Part shown: in pieces, positions 1 through 6,987 of the stretch
Layout: every line of letters begins with the position of its first letter
Position numbering within the stretch: position 1 is the first letter of the stretch
Source of the DNA: JAHISC01 sp964645815
GTDB taxonomy: Bacteria; Patescibacteriota; Patescibacteriia; UBA9934
Direction: 5' to 3'
Length of the DNA stretch: 42,383 nucleotides
Assembly (NCBI GenBank): GCA_964645815.1
Contig: CAZYCR010000002.1
Coordinates: 1 to 42,383 of the forward strand
Made by a program: the position numbers and the translations under genes
The notes under the pieces: model-generated
What the model was told of the DNA's origin: nothing
What the model saw: the letters and a program-made list of their open reading frames with translations, nothing else
The model's database searches: none

Positions 1-29
1 TTTTTAACTCCACCACTTTCGTTTTTATT
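1..29 (+). repeat. 3' half of an octamer-phased hairpin element upstream of metG
   Basis: The sequence carries AACTCCACC followed by ACTTTCG, matching the right half of the fuller elements before atpG (13060-13124) and clpB (34786-34868), where ACT(C/T) blocks recur every 8 nt. Only the tail is inside the window, so the pairing half is not visible. It lies directly before the metG start, as the other two lie before theirs. Confidence 0.4.
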
Positions 30-1481
30 ATGAAGTCTCTCTACATCACCACAGCCATTCCATACGTTAATGCCGAACCGCACATGGGTTTTGCTATGGA
101 ATTAATTCAAACTGATGCACTCGCCAGATACTGGCGTAATAAAATCGGACCAGATGATGTTCGTTTTCAAACCGGTTCAGATGAGAATAGTCTAAAAAAT
201 GTTCGCGCAGCTGCTGCAGCCGGTCAGGACGTGATGACTTTTGTAGAAAGTCTTGCGCAAAAATTTGCCGACCTCAAAGGCCTACTCGAACTATCCTACG
301 ATGATTTTATTCGAACCAGAGAAGACAGACATATTCGTGGCGCGCAAAAACTTTGGTCTGCTTGCCGACCGGAAGATATTTATAAAAAATCTTATAAAGG
401 TCTTTACTGCGTAGGCTGTGAGCAATTTTATACTGAGAAAGAATGTCCAGACGGTTTTTGTCCAGAACATAAAAAAGAGTTGGAAGTAGTTGAAGAAGAA
501 AATTATTTTTTCAAATTGTCGAATTACCAAAAGCAGTTGGAAGAATTAATCGAAAGTGATCAAATTAAAATCGTGCCAAAGGCTCGTAAGAATGAAATGC
601 TTAGTTTTATCAAAAGCGGTCTTGAGGATTTCTCAATTTCACGCTCTGTTGAACGAGCTGAACATTGGGGCGTACCGGTGCCGGGTGATCAGAGCCAAGT
701 GATGTATGTTTGGTTTGATGCACTTTCAAATTATATTAACGCCCTAGATTACGCCGACGAAGGAAAACTTTATAAGAAGTTTTGGAATAGTGAAGAAGTT
801 GATCGAGTTCATGTGATTGGTAAGGGAATTCTTCGTTTTCATGCGATTTATTGGCCGGCAATGCTTTTGTCTGCTGGCGTAAAATTACCAAATGAAATTT
901 TTGTTCATGGCTACGTCACTTCCGAAGGTGAGAAGATGTCCAAGTCAATCGGAAATGTTGTTTCACCAAAAGAACTTGTTGCCGAATACGGAGCAGAAGC
1001 AGTGCGGTATTATATTTTACGAGAAATTCCAGCGCATGGTGATGGAGATATTTCAAACAAGAGATTGGAGGAACGGTATGCTGAATTGGCCAACCAGCTC
1101 GGTAACTTGGTTAGCCGAGTGGCAGCAATGTCAGAGAAATATTTTAATGGCAAACTTGACCGTCCTGAACTCGACTGGGAAACACAGTACAATTTGCTTG
1201 ATTCGCATATCAAAAATTACGACTTCAAAGCATATCTGGATTTGGTTTTTGAAGTTGTGGCCAATGCCAATGAAATGACTGATAAAGAAGCGCCGTTCAA
1301 GCTGGTAAAAACTGATGAAGCCAGAGCAAAACAAGTTCTTTCTGAATTAGCAGAGATGATCAGGTTTGTTGGCAAGGCTTTATTACCAATGCTGCCACAA
1401 ACAGCAGAAGAAATTTTGCGTCGTTTTGAGGGAGATATTATTTTGAATGGTGAACCTTTATTTCCACGTCGTGATCAATAA
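30..1481 (+). CDS. metG: methionyl-tRNA synthetase
   Basis: Class I synthetase that charges tRNA-Met in the cytoplasm. Of 483 aa, residues 17-20 are PHMG (the HIGH signature) and GEKMSKSIGN near residue 300 is the KMSKS loop. A single zinc knuckle, CVGC...CPDGFCPEH, lies around residues 127-146. The C-terminal helical anticodon-binding domain is present, but the extra tRNA-binding/dimerisation domain found at the C-terminus of longer MetRS proteins is absent. ATG at 30 has no SD; the preceding bases are T-rich and belong to a repeat element. tatD starts 2 nt after the stop, so the two are probably co-transcribed. Confidence 0.97.
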   Translation: MKSLYITTAIPYVNAEPHMGFAMELIQTDALARYWRNKIGPDDVRFQTGSDENSLKNVRAAAAAGQDVMTFVESLAQKFADLKGLLELSYDDFIRTREDRHIRGAQKLWSACRPEDIYKKSYKGLYCVGCEQFYTEKECPDGFCPEHKKELEVVEEENYFFKLSNYQKQLEELIESDQIKIVPKARKNEMLSFIKSGLEDFSISRSVERAEHWGVPVPGDQSQVMYVWFDALSNYINALDYADEGKLYKKFWNSEEVDRVHVIGKGILRFHAIYWPAMLLSAGVKLPNEIFVHGYVTSEGEKMSKSIGNVVSPKELVAEYGAEAVRYYILREIPAHGDGDISNKRLEERYAELANQLGNLVSRVAAMSEKYFNGKLDRPELDWETQYNLLDSHIKNYDFKAYLDLVFEVVANANEMTDKEAPFKLVKTDEARAKQVLSELAEMIRFVGKALLPMLPQTAEEILRRFEGDIILNGEPLFPRRDQ

Positions 1482-1483
1482 TT

Positions 1484-2350
1484 ATGAATTTCGAACTTAT
1501 TGATTCACACTGTCACGTTCACTTCGAGGCCTACAAAAAAGACATGGACGAAGTTATCAAACGCAGCCTTGAAAACGGTGTGGCCATGATTACGATTGGT
1601 ACTCAATCAACAACCAGCGAAAATGCCATCAAAGTAGCAGAAAAATATGATGGTCTTTGGGCCACTATCGGGCTGCATCCAAATCATCTTCACGTTCAAG
1701 AATTTTACGACCAAGATGAGCTTCCGCCAGAAAAACAGGGAACTGAAAAAATTAAAACAAGAGCAGAGAAATTCGATGCTGACTTCTATCGAAACTTGGC
1801 CAATCATCCAAAAGTGGTAGGTATTGGTGAATTTGGTTTAGATTATTATCGACTTCCGCCAGGCGTTGATCGCGAACAAATGATCGCTGATCAGAAAGCG
1901 ACCTGTCTGGAACAACTCAAATTTGCTTCAACTGTTGAAAAACCGGTTATCATCCACTCACGTGATGCGTTCGACGATCAAATAGAGCTTATACGTCGAG
2001 AAATCGAACATGGCGGACTTAAATGTCGTGGAGTAATCCATTCATTCACCGGCTCAGCTAGGGAAGCAGCTGCATACGGTGAATTAGGTTTTTATATTGG
2101 GCTCAATGGCATTTTAACTTTTTCCAAAGATTTACAAAAAGAAGTTGCCTCAATTCCAATCGAACAAATCCTACTTGAAACCGACGCACCTTATTTATCT
2201 CCTCCACCACATCGAGGCGAACGTAATGAGCCCTGGTACGTGAAATTTGTTGCTGAAAAACTAGCAGAAGTTAAAGGTCTGAGCCTCGAAGAAATTAATA
2301 AAACAACGACTGAAAACACTTGTCGCCTTTTTGGTTTAAAATTATTATGA
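1484..2350 (+). CDS. tatD: TatD family metal-dependent DNase/hydrolase
   Basis: A 288-aa amidohydrolase-fold nuclease; family members cleave DNA with divalent metals and act in DNA repair or quality control. The metal ligands are visible: HxH in DSHCHVHF near the N-terminus, the Glu of GEFGLDYYR, the His of IIHSRDA and the Asp of LETDAPYLSPP. A stretch of about 25 charged residues follows GLHPNHLH (residues ~75-98) and looks like a lineage-specific insertion. It starts 2 nt after metG; this pairing is common in bacteria. Its TGA stop overlaps the next ATG. Confidence 0.93.
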   Translation: MNFELIDSHCHVHFEAYKKDMDEVIKRSLENGVAMITIGTQSTTSENAIKVAEKYDGLWATIGLHPNHLHVQEFYDQDELPPEKQGTEKIKTRAEKFDADFYRNLANHPKVVGIGEFGLDYYRLPPGVDREQMIADQKATCLEQLKFASTVEKPVIIHSRDAFDDQIELIRREIEHGGLKCRGVIHSFTGSAREAAAYGELGFYIGLNGILTFSKDLQKEVASIPIEQILLETDAPYLSPPPHRGERNEPWYVKFVAEKLAEVKGLSLEEINKTTTENTCRLFGLKLL

Positions 2351-3087
2351 CAAAAGACCCAAGCGTTCTTTATATTTCCACACGGCCCAAAACCTACTTC
2401 CAAGATCGTGGTTATGAAGAGCACTATCTTTGGCATGCGCGCGCATTGGGAATTGATCCGAATAAATTTCAGGTTTGCTATTTGCCAGATCAATCATTAC
2501 CGACCAAGGTTGACTCCGACCTGGTCATTATTGGTGGATCAAATAAGAGCGTTTATGACAATGAGCCGTGGATAAAACCACTGGAGCAGTTTATTGTTCG
2601 TCTGGTTGAAACTGAAAGGCCAATATTCGGTGTCTGCTTTGGCCATCAAATAATCGCACAAGCTTTGGGAGGAAAGGTTGAACCGGGTATTCTTGGTCCG
2701 GAAATCGGCTTAACAAAAGTTGAGTTATCTGAGTCTGGACGACGTGATCCGATATTTAAAAATCTCCCTTCTGTTTTTGAGGTTATGGAGTTACACAAAG
2801 ATGTGGTTGTTGAATTACCGCCTGTCGAAGTTGTTATGTTGGCCGCTAGTGATTTATATCCAAATCAAGCCCTGGCTTACGGAAATACTATCCGCACAGT
2901 ACAATTTCATCCTGAAATCACAGCTAAAATTATGGAAACAGAGGTACGGGAGCATTCTACCGAGATGCTGGAGTTGGGATATTTTGTAAATACCAAAGAA
3001 ATCGAACAGAAAATTGCCGGACTTCAAGAAAAAACATTTGAAACTGTAGCTGAGACGATTTACCGAAATTTTCTCAAATTTATTTAA
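2347..3087 (+). CDS. class I glutamine amidotransferase (GMP synthase-like domain protein)
   Basis: 246 aa. The nucleophile Cys lies in GVCFGHQ (residue ~97) and the triad His in QFHPE (residue ~187), so this is a stand-alone class I GATase domain that hydrolyses glutamine to ammonia. No ATP-pyrophosphatase synthetase domain follows, so it is not full-length GuaA. The acceptor substrate is unknown. ATG 2347 is preferred over an upstream start at 2320 because it forms an ATGA overlap with the tatD stop, the usual coupling in this operon. It is the last gene before a GC-rich accessory island. Confidence 0.85.
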   Translation: MTKDPSVLYISTRPKTYFQDRGYEEHYLWHARALGIDPNKFQVCYLPDQSLPTKVDSDLVIIGGSNKSVYDNEPWIKPLEQFIVRLVETERPIFGVCFGHQIIAQALGGKVEPGILGPEIGLTKVELSESGRRDPIFKNLPSVFEVMELHKDVVVELPPVEVVMLAASDLYPNQALAYGNTIRTVQFHPEITAKIMETEVREHSTEMLELGYFVNTKEIEQKIAGLQEKTFETVAETIYRNFLKFI

Positions 3088-3101
3088 GTCTTATCTATAT
3101 C

Positions 3102-3136
3102 TTGACAAAAACGCGAAAATCTGCTAAATTTTCGCG
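3102..3136 (+). promoter_or_regulatory. promoter with overlapping 9-bp-arm palindrome for the GC-rich gene at 3186
   Basis: TTGACA (3102-3107), 17-bp spacer, TAAATT (3125-3130). A perfect inverted repeat, CGCGAAAAT (3112-3120) and ATTTTCGCG (3128-3136) with a 7-nt centre, covers the spacer and -10. By position it should be an operator for a dimeric repressor; the regulator is unknown and autoregulation is possible. Confidence 0.75.
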
Positions 3137-3185
3137 TTCTTCAAATTGAAGACAAGTTCCTTAACCAATTAGTATGGAGGCCGTG

Positions 3186-4220
3186 ATGGCCAGAAATGAT
3201 AACCCGGTGAAGCGCAGCATCTTCCTCACCCCGGTCGAGCTGGGCGTGTGGGAGAAGCTGATTGACGGTGACGAACACTTCGTCACCGACCTCAAGGGCA
3301 AGGGCAGGTTCGACCGTAAAGCGGTGTGCCGAGCTGTTGCTCGTTTCGCTGACGCGAAGCTGTGCCTGCTCGACGGTCCGTGCGAAAACGATGCTACGGT
3401 GGTGAAGCTCACGGTCGATCCGACTGACTTCTACGTCATCGACGTGATCGACGGAGAACGCCCCCTCGCCACGATCGAAGAAGCCTACCTCGATATCTTC
3501 CGGGCGGTCGAGATGAAGGCGGGGAAGACCGGCGATCCACCGGGATTCATTCCGACCAAGTCGGGCTTCCGTATGGAATTCCGCGAGTGGCTGAAAAACC
3601 TCAGGAGTGATCTCAACCCCGGAACGGTCGGCAACAAGGTCTTCAGCTACAGGTCATGCGCCGAGGGCCATGTGCCGGTGGACTCTTTTGGCATCGTCAT
3701 GGTGCTGAAGTATGTCACCTGCATCTGCTGGCCCGGCATGGAGCCGGTCGACTTCCAGCTTCGAGAGCGGCCTCCCAGGCGCTTTCCGAAGCGGGAGTAC
3801 AATGGGCGCAAGGTACCGCTGCGAGGTGGTGAGCAGCTGTTCGAGCTGCTCGGTAGCAGGGGAACGAGCGCCGGCGATCAACTGCCCGCCGTCGACCGCG
3901 CACCGGAGCCGCCGCCCGTCGTGAACGAGCCGGGGCAGTTCGAGACCTTCGAGCTGCCCATCTTCACGGCGGAGGGACTCAAGACCCTCCACGGCGACGA
4001 GCTCGGCCACTACGCGGCGCGTAACCTCGATGGTCGCCGTGTTCTCGAGGAGAACACAACACTCATGGAGGCCGAGCTGGAGCATCGGCGTTCCATGGTC
4101 GAGGAGCTAGACCGGCAGATCGAGGCTATCGGGAATAGCCTCACGGCGCTACAGGAGCAGATGCAGCTCCTTGCCACGCGGCTCAAGGAGATCCGGGAGG
4201 AACGCACGAAGCTCCTCTAG
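3186..4220 (+). CDS. GC-rich hypothetical protein A: N-terminal HTH-like region, C-terminal coiled coil
   Basis: 344 aa, family not recognised. Residues ~10-65 (FLTPVELGVWEKL ... RAVARFADAKLCLL) look helical and could be a winged helix. A middle domain ends in hydrophobic strands (GIVMVLKYVTCICWPGMEPV), then a Pro/Arg-rich linker (~190-250), then a coiled coil (~290-344). The next gene has the same layout and shares the F-(L/M)-TP-x-E-x-x-x-WE-x-L opening, so the two look like paralogues. ATG 3186 is chosen because GGAGG at 3176-3180 lies 5 nt upstream; the in-frame ATG at 3174 would put the SD inside the gene. Codons end mostly in G or C, unlike metG or atp genes. It has its own promoter and terminator. 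Confidence 0.8.
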   Translation: MARNDNPVKRSIFLTPVELGVWEKLIDGDEHFVTDLKGKGRFDRKAVCRAVARFADAKLCLLDGPCENDATVVKLTVDPTDFYVIDVIDGERPLATIEEAYLDIFRAVEMKAGKTGDPPGFIPTKSGFRMEFREWLKNLRSDLNPGTVGNKVFSYRSCAEGHVPVDSFGIVMVLKYVTCICWPGMEPVDFQLRERPPRRFPKREYNGRKVPLRGGEQLFELLGSRGTSAGDQLPAVDRAPEPPPVVNEPGQFETFELPIFTAEGLKTLHGDELGHYAARNLDGRRVLEENTTLMEAELEHRRSMVEELDRQIEAIGNSLTALQEQMQLLATRLKEIREERTKLL

Positions 4221-4233
4221 CTCTACGTATAGC

Positions 4234-4263
4234 CGGCCAATTCCCAGGGGGAGTTGGCCGGCG
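4234..4263 (+). terminator. strong hairpin after GC-rich gene A
   Basis: GCCGGCCAA pairs perfectly with TTGGCCGGC, extended inward by TCCC/GGGA around an AGG loop, about 14 bp in total. The following T content is modest (ATCTTTATAT), so termination is likely but not textbook. It separates gene A from gene B's own promoter. Confidence 0.65.
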
Positions 4264-4281
4264 CAATCTTTATATAAATAC

Positions 4282-4319
4282 TTGACTTTTTTAGCGGATT
4301 CGACCATAATATGCGGTCG
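4282..4319 (+). promoter_or_regulatory. promoter with palindrome for GC-rich gene B
   Basis: TTGACT (4282-4287), 17-bp spacer, CATAAT (4305-4310). A short inverted repeat, CGACC (4301-4305) and GGTCG (4315-4319), brackets the -10, the same position relative to the promoter as the palindrome of gene A but with a different sequence. Confidence 0.65.
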
Positions 4320-4347
4320 CTTCTTTCACCAGCGACAGAGGTGTCAC

Positions 4348-5226
4348 GTGCCACACAAAAAAGTTATCAAGCCCAGGTATTTTGCCTTCATGACTCCCAG
4401 GGAGCGAAAGCTCTGGGAGCTGCTGCGCGAAGGCCAGAAGTTCGAGACGTCACCGTACCGCAAGCAGATCGAACGCTTCCGGGTCTTTGGTCTCTTGGGC
4501 AGGAGCGAGAAGATGAGTCTCAGGCTTCTCCTCAAGCCGGAGGAGCTCGAGATCTTCCCGATCGACAAGAGATTGGAACGCGAGATCGAAGCCGACTACT
4601 TCGCCATCATCAGCGCCATCGTGTCCGGCGAGTTCCACCATGAAGGCACCGGGTTGACCGCTTCCCTGATGAACTTCATCGGAGAGGTCGCACCCAGTCT
4701 CAACACTGTATCGACCTACCGCAAGATGATCGTCGCGTCGACCGAGAAGATCCGCCAGGGGAAGAAGCCGTTCGAGGTGATCACCTCTGACTCCTCCAAC
4801 GTTCAGCTCTGTTGGAGAGGCTTCACGCGCTACGAGTTCATCCCTGTCAACAAGCCGGTGCGCAAGTGGCGACACCGTCTCAACAAGCCCAAGCTTGAGA
4901 CAGGGGGAGAGACGTCAGAGAAGGAGATCGACCAGGTCGAAGAGGTCGTGCGGACTGCGAGCAACGAGGCCGACGAAACCAACCCGATCACCGATCTGCT
5001 CAAGAGCATCGAGCAGCGACCTCTCGAAGACCTCCTCCGGCTCGAGGCAGGGCTTCCCGGCGTGTTGGAGACTGTTCGACGTCTCGTCGAACAGCGACGG
5101 AACCAGCATATCCAGGAGCTCGAAGCGAAGCTTCTGGAGCTGCAGCAACAACAGAGGACGCTCGAACTCGAGCTCGATGCACTGCGTCAGACCCGTATCT
5201 TCCTGGTCGGTTCCGAAGTGGCCTGA
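4348..5226 (+). CDS. GC-rich hypothetical protein B, probable paralogue of protein A
   Basis: 292 aa with a GTG start, selected because GAGG at 4338-4341 is 6 nt upstream and the protein then begins at the conserved block. FMTPRERKLWELLREG matches the FLTPVELGVWEKL region of protein A; ADYFAIISAIVSGEF and a strand-rich NVQLCWRGFTRYEFIPV segment correspond to its middle domain; a charged linker and a Gln/Leu-rich coiled coil (~235-285) end the protein. No signal peptide or membrane segment, so it is probably cytoplasmic. Function unknown; a DNA-binding or scaffold role is inference only. G/C-ending codons dominate, in sharp contrast to neighbours. Confidence 0.8.
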   Translation: MPHKKVIKPRYFAFMTPRERKLWELLREGQKFETSPYRKQIERFRVFGLLGRSEKMSLRLLLKPEELEIFPIDKRLEREIEADYFAIISAIVSGEFHHEGTGLTASLMNFIGEVAPSLNTVSTYRKMIVASTEKIRQGKKPFEVITSDSSNVQLCWRGFTRYEFIPVNKPVRKWRHRLNKPKLETGGETSEKEIDQVEEVVRTASNEADETNPITDLLKSIEQRPLEDLLRLEAGLPGVLETVRRLVEQRRNQHIQELEAKLLELQQQQRTLELELDALRQTRIFLVGSEVA

Positions 5227-5247
5227 CCAACAACCTTTCTCGACCCG

Positions 5248-5282
5248 CCGGCAGGTGCCGACGGGTTTTCTTTTATTTTTTT
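5248..5282 (+). terminator. rho-independent terminator of GC-rich gene B
   Basis: ACCCG-c-CGGC-aggt-GCCG-a-CGGGT stem-loop followed by a long T-rich tract (TTTTCTTTTATTTTTTTT). A textbook intrinsic terminator. Confidence 0.9.
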
Positions 5283-5344
5283 TGACCAACTGAAGTATCA
5301 AAAATCACAGAATCGACCTACGAAAAGTTGGAACGGATGAAAAA

Positions 5345-5557
5345 TTATAATTTTTCAATTTCTCTTAAATCCTTGTCCGGAAGGTAAAGGATAATTAAAC
5401 CAATAATAATCCCGCTCACAGCCGTATAAACATGACCACCGTCGAAAATCCATTTATCAATGCCGTCCAGAACATACCAAATGCCACGCCAAATTAACAC
5501 GAGACCGATAACGATGGATATATTCTTTGCGAGATATTTGAACGTAATTTTTTTCAT
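5345..5557 (-). CDS. small two-helix membrane protein
   Basis: 70 aa with two hydrophobic segments (residues ~11-30 and ~43-60) separated by a short loop containing DGIDKWIFDGGH; basic N-terminus MKKITFKYLAK. Family not recognised. No SD is visible before the ATG. AT-rich codon use fits the native genome. It sits between the GC-rich pair and an ADP-ribosyltransferase-like gene on the same strand 37 nt away, possibly as a two-gene unit. Confidence 0.6.
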   Translation of the reverse strand: MKKITFKYLAKNISIVIGLVLIWRGIWYVLDGIDKWIFDGGHVYTAVSGIIIGLIILYLPDKDLREIEKL

Positions 5558-5594
5558 ATACGAACGTCAGTTTTTAAAAAATAACTTTAATTTT

Positions 5595-6080
5595 TTATTT
5601 TTCTATTGTTTCAATATTTTGTGGCAAGTCATCAATAGTTACTTCTATCACCTCGATTGGCTCATTGGTTTCCGAACTTCGGCATTGCATGCCTTTAAAA
5701 TCTTGAAACTTCTGTTTGTCTAAGACATAGACTCTGCCGATTTTTGTCCTTGTTGCTTCAAGTATATTTTTTGTCGCTGAAAAATGTAGCTTATCGCCAT
5801 CTATTCCAAATTGACTTGTAGATTCTCCTTTTACACCCCTAGTATCTGTTAATGCTCTAAATATGGCTACATCGGCATATGGTGTGGCGAAGACCGCAGG
5901 TTCGCCGTCCTTTTCCATATTTCCAGTTTCTTTACTGCGGTTATACGCTTGTCGAGGTTCCAAAACTGTTATGGTATCCGGAGAACCGTGAAAAACATAT
6001 TTGCCCTCTTTTTCAAGTAACAAAAGTCTTTCTCTATTTTTTCCTTCATTTTCAATTATTGGTGGTTTCTCAAAATCCAT
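5595..6080 (-). CDS. hypothetical protein, possible ADP-ribosyltransferase-like fold
   Basis: 161 aa, soluble. YVFHGSPDTITVLEPRQA followed about 25 residues later by GEPAVFATPYADVAIF resembles the His-Gly-(S/T) and aromatic/small-residue motifs of ART/PARP-type NAD-binding folds; the C-terminal half ends in strands (IEVIEVTIDDLP). I cannot identify the third catalytic residue, so activity is not assured. It could be a toxin, a nucleic-acid modifier or a degenerate member. No partner antitoxin is obvious next to it. Codon use is AT-rich and no SD precedes the ATG at 6080. Confidence 0.55.
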   Translation of the reverse strand: MDFEKPPIIENEGKNRERLLLLEKEGKYVFHGSPDTITVLEPRQAYNRSKETGNMEKDGEPAVFATPYADVAIFRALTDTRGVKGESTSQFGIDGDKLHFSATKNILEATRTKIGRVYVLDKQKFQDFKGMQCRSSETNEPIEVIEVTIDDLPQNIETIEK

Positions 6081-6273
6081 AATAATAGAAAATTAAATTT
6101 TCTCCGTTGTTTGTAGCAATAACTTTAAAATTTTCTAAAGATTAAAATTTATTTCAGCTAACGTATCCGAGTATGCGAAGTCCCGCTCTTCGTTTTCAGT
6201 ACAAACTTCCACATCACGACAATCCTATTTTAACACTCCAAACCCTCAATTTCAAGAGCGGGATTTGGGTGGA

Positions 6274-6300
6274 GCAAGAGACAAATTGTGCGGATAATTT
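6274..6300. repeat. left arm of a 27-bp perfect inverted repeat
   Basis: These 27 bases are the exact reverse complement of 6734-6760. Together they bracket a 433-bp segment holding one GC-rich gene with its promoter. No flanking target duplication is evident. Confidence 0.85.
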
Positions 6301-6333
6301 CATTATTCAAAGGGCATTTTTTGTTTTTTCGCC

Positions 6334-6363
6334 TTGACAGAATAGATGATCTATGTCTAAATG
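6334..6363 (+). promoter_or_regulatory. promoter with 13-bp palindrome for the 80-aa GC-rich gene
   Basis: TTGACA (6334-6339). The spacer holds the palindrome ATAGAT-G-ATCTAT (6342-6354). The -10 is weak: CTAAAT at 17 bp or TAAATG at 18 bp. The palindrome between the promoter elements suggests a repressor site. Confidence 0.55.
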
Positions 6364-6393
6364 ATAGCACCTCGAACCTTAAGGGGGTACATT

Positions 6394-6636
6394 ATGGAGT
6401 ACGTGAAAAGCGAGATTGAGATGGCGGTGCGCGGTATCCTGTCGGCTTCGGTCAGTGAGGTAGATGCGAGACGGTCGTTGCTGATCATGCACGGCCAGCA
6501 CCTGCCCCGTGGTGTGAGCTTTCTTGGCTCGCTCTCTGTCGTCTTCGGCAGCACGGGGCGTCGGGCCCACTTCAGCCTCGCTCGCGGTGGCGACGACCTC
6601 ATGCCGATGGAGATTAGCGTCGAAGTCATGGAATGA
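6394..6636 (+). CDS. GC-rich small hypothetical protein (80 aa)
   Basis: 80 aa starting MEYVKSEIEMAVRGIL; ATG 6394 is preferred because AAGGGGG lies 6 nt upstream. The N-terminal half is helical, the C-terminal half (SFLGSLSVVFGSTGRRAHFSLARGG) strand-rich with Arg residues, as in small nucleic-acid or ligand binding domains, but no family is recognised. Codon use is GC-rich, like the genes at 3186 and 4348. The gene, its promoter and a downstream hairpin are enclosed by a 27-bp perfect inverted repeat, so it may have moved as a unit. Confidence 0.65.
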   Translation: MEYVKSEIEMAVRGILSASVSEVDARRSLLIMHGQHLPRGVSFLGSLSVVFGSTGRRAHFSLARGGDDLMPMEISVEVME

Positions 6637-6733
6637 ACCGAGCCATCTCGATCGACCTGCGCCGGTGATATCCTTCGGGATTGATCCGGCGCAAGCTCCC
6701 ACTTCAAGAAAAAAAAGTCCAATCAAAAATGAA

Positions 6734-6760
6734 AAATTATCCGCACAATTTGTCTCTTGC
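6734..6760. repeat. right arm of a 27-bp perfect inverted repeat
   Basis: Exact reverse complement of 6274-6300. Just outside it, CGCATACTCGG (6766-6776) mirrors 6167-6177, giving a second, outer pair. Confidence 0.85.
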
Positions 6761-6897
6761 GTAACCGCATACTCGGTGTTTTACGAAAGTTCCGACGGGT
6801 TCATCGATTTAACGAAAGGATTACTGCCGTTCTTTTTTATTTGCACAAACTTTCAATACACCTCATTTACTAGTCGGAATTTCGTACAATGATCGCT

Positions 6898-6967
6898 GGC
6901 TTATACGAAGTGGCGGGAGGACGACGCAGTCGTCAAACCAACATTTCGCATAAGCCCGCGCCCATTA
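6898..6967. repeat. attC-like two-tier palindrome ending in a 16-bp direct repeat
   Basis: Outer arms GGCTTATACGAAGTG (6898-6912) and CATTTCGCATAAGCC (6942-6956) pair at 14 of 15 positions. An unpaired zone separates them from a perfect inner stem GACGAC-gca-GTCGTC (6920-6934). The right arm merges into AAGCCCGCGCCCATTA (6952-6967), repeated exactly at 8810-8825. The fold resembles integron attC sites, but the GTTRRRY core is missing, so the identity is open. Confidence 0.55.
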
Positions 6968-6987
6968 TATGATGTAGCTAAAATTTT

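Larger units (their letters stand above)
6081..6393. other. gene-free interval with nested inverted repeats before the 80-aa GC-rich gene
   Basis: No coding region seen. The interval holds CCGAGTATGCG (6167-6177), whose complement occurs at 6766-6776, a 10-bp inverted repeat TCCCGCTCTT/AAGAGCGGGA (6181-6190 and 6254-6263), the left 27-bp arm (6274-6300) and the promoter of the 80-aa gene. Confidence 0.6.
6637..6987. other. gene-free interval rich in palindromes
   Basis: Contains a hairpin GCGCCGG/CCGGCGC at 6659-6692 with an inner ATCC-ttcg-GGAT stem and no T-run after it, the right 27-bp arm, an imperfect inverted repeat 6782-6796/6873-6886 around TACGAAA and TTCCGAC, and the attC-like site at 6898-6956. 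No coding region seen. Confidence 0.6.

Noticed and set aside
3654..4085. Long open frame on the minus strand inside GC-rich gene A (also 4450-4875 in gene B)
   Set aside because: GC-rich coding DNA leaves open antisense frames. No SD or promoter on that strand, low-complexity Arg/Leu/Ala composition, while the plus frame has promoter, SD and terminator.
6659..6692. Intrinsic terminator of the 80-aa GC-rich gene
   Set aside because: The hairpin is strong but is followed by an A-rich, not T-rich, stretch on the plus strand; kept as a hairpin only.
6899..6910. Match of TTATACGAAGT to a loxP arm
   Set aside because: Only one arm of 11 bases matches, with no 8-bp spacer and second arm in the right place; chance similarity.
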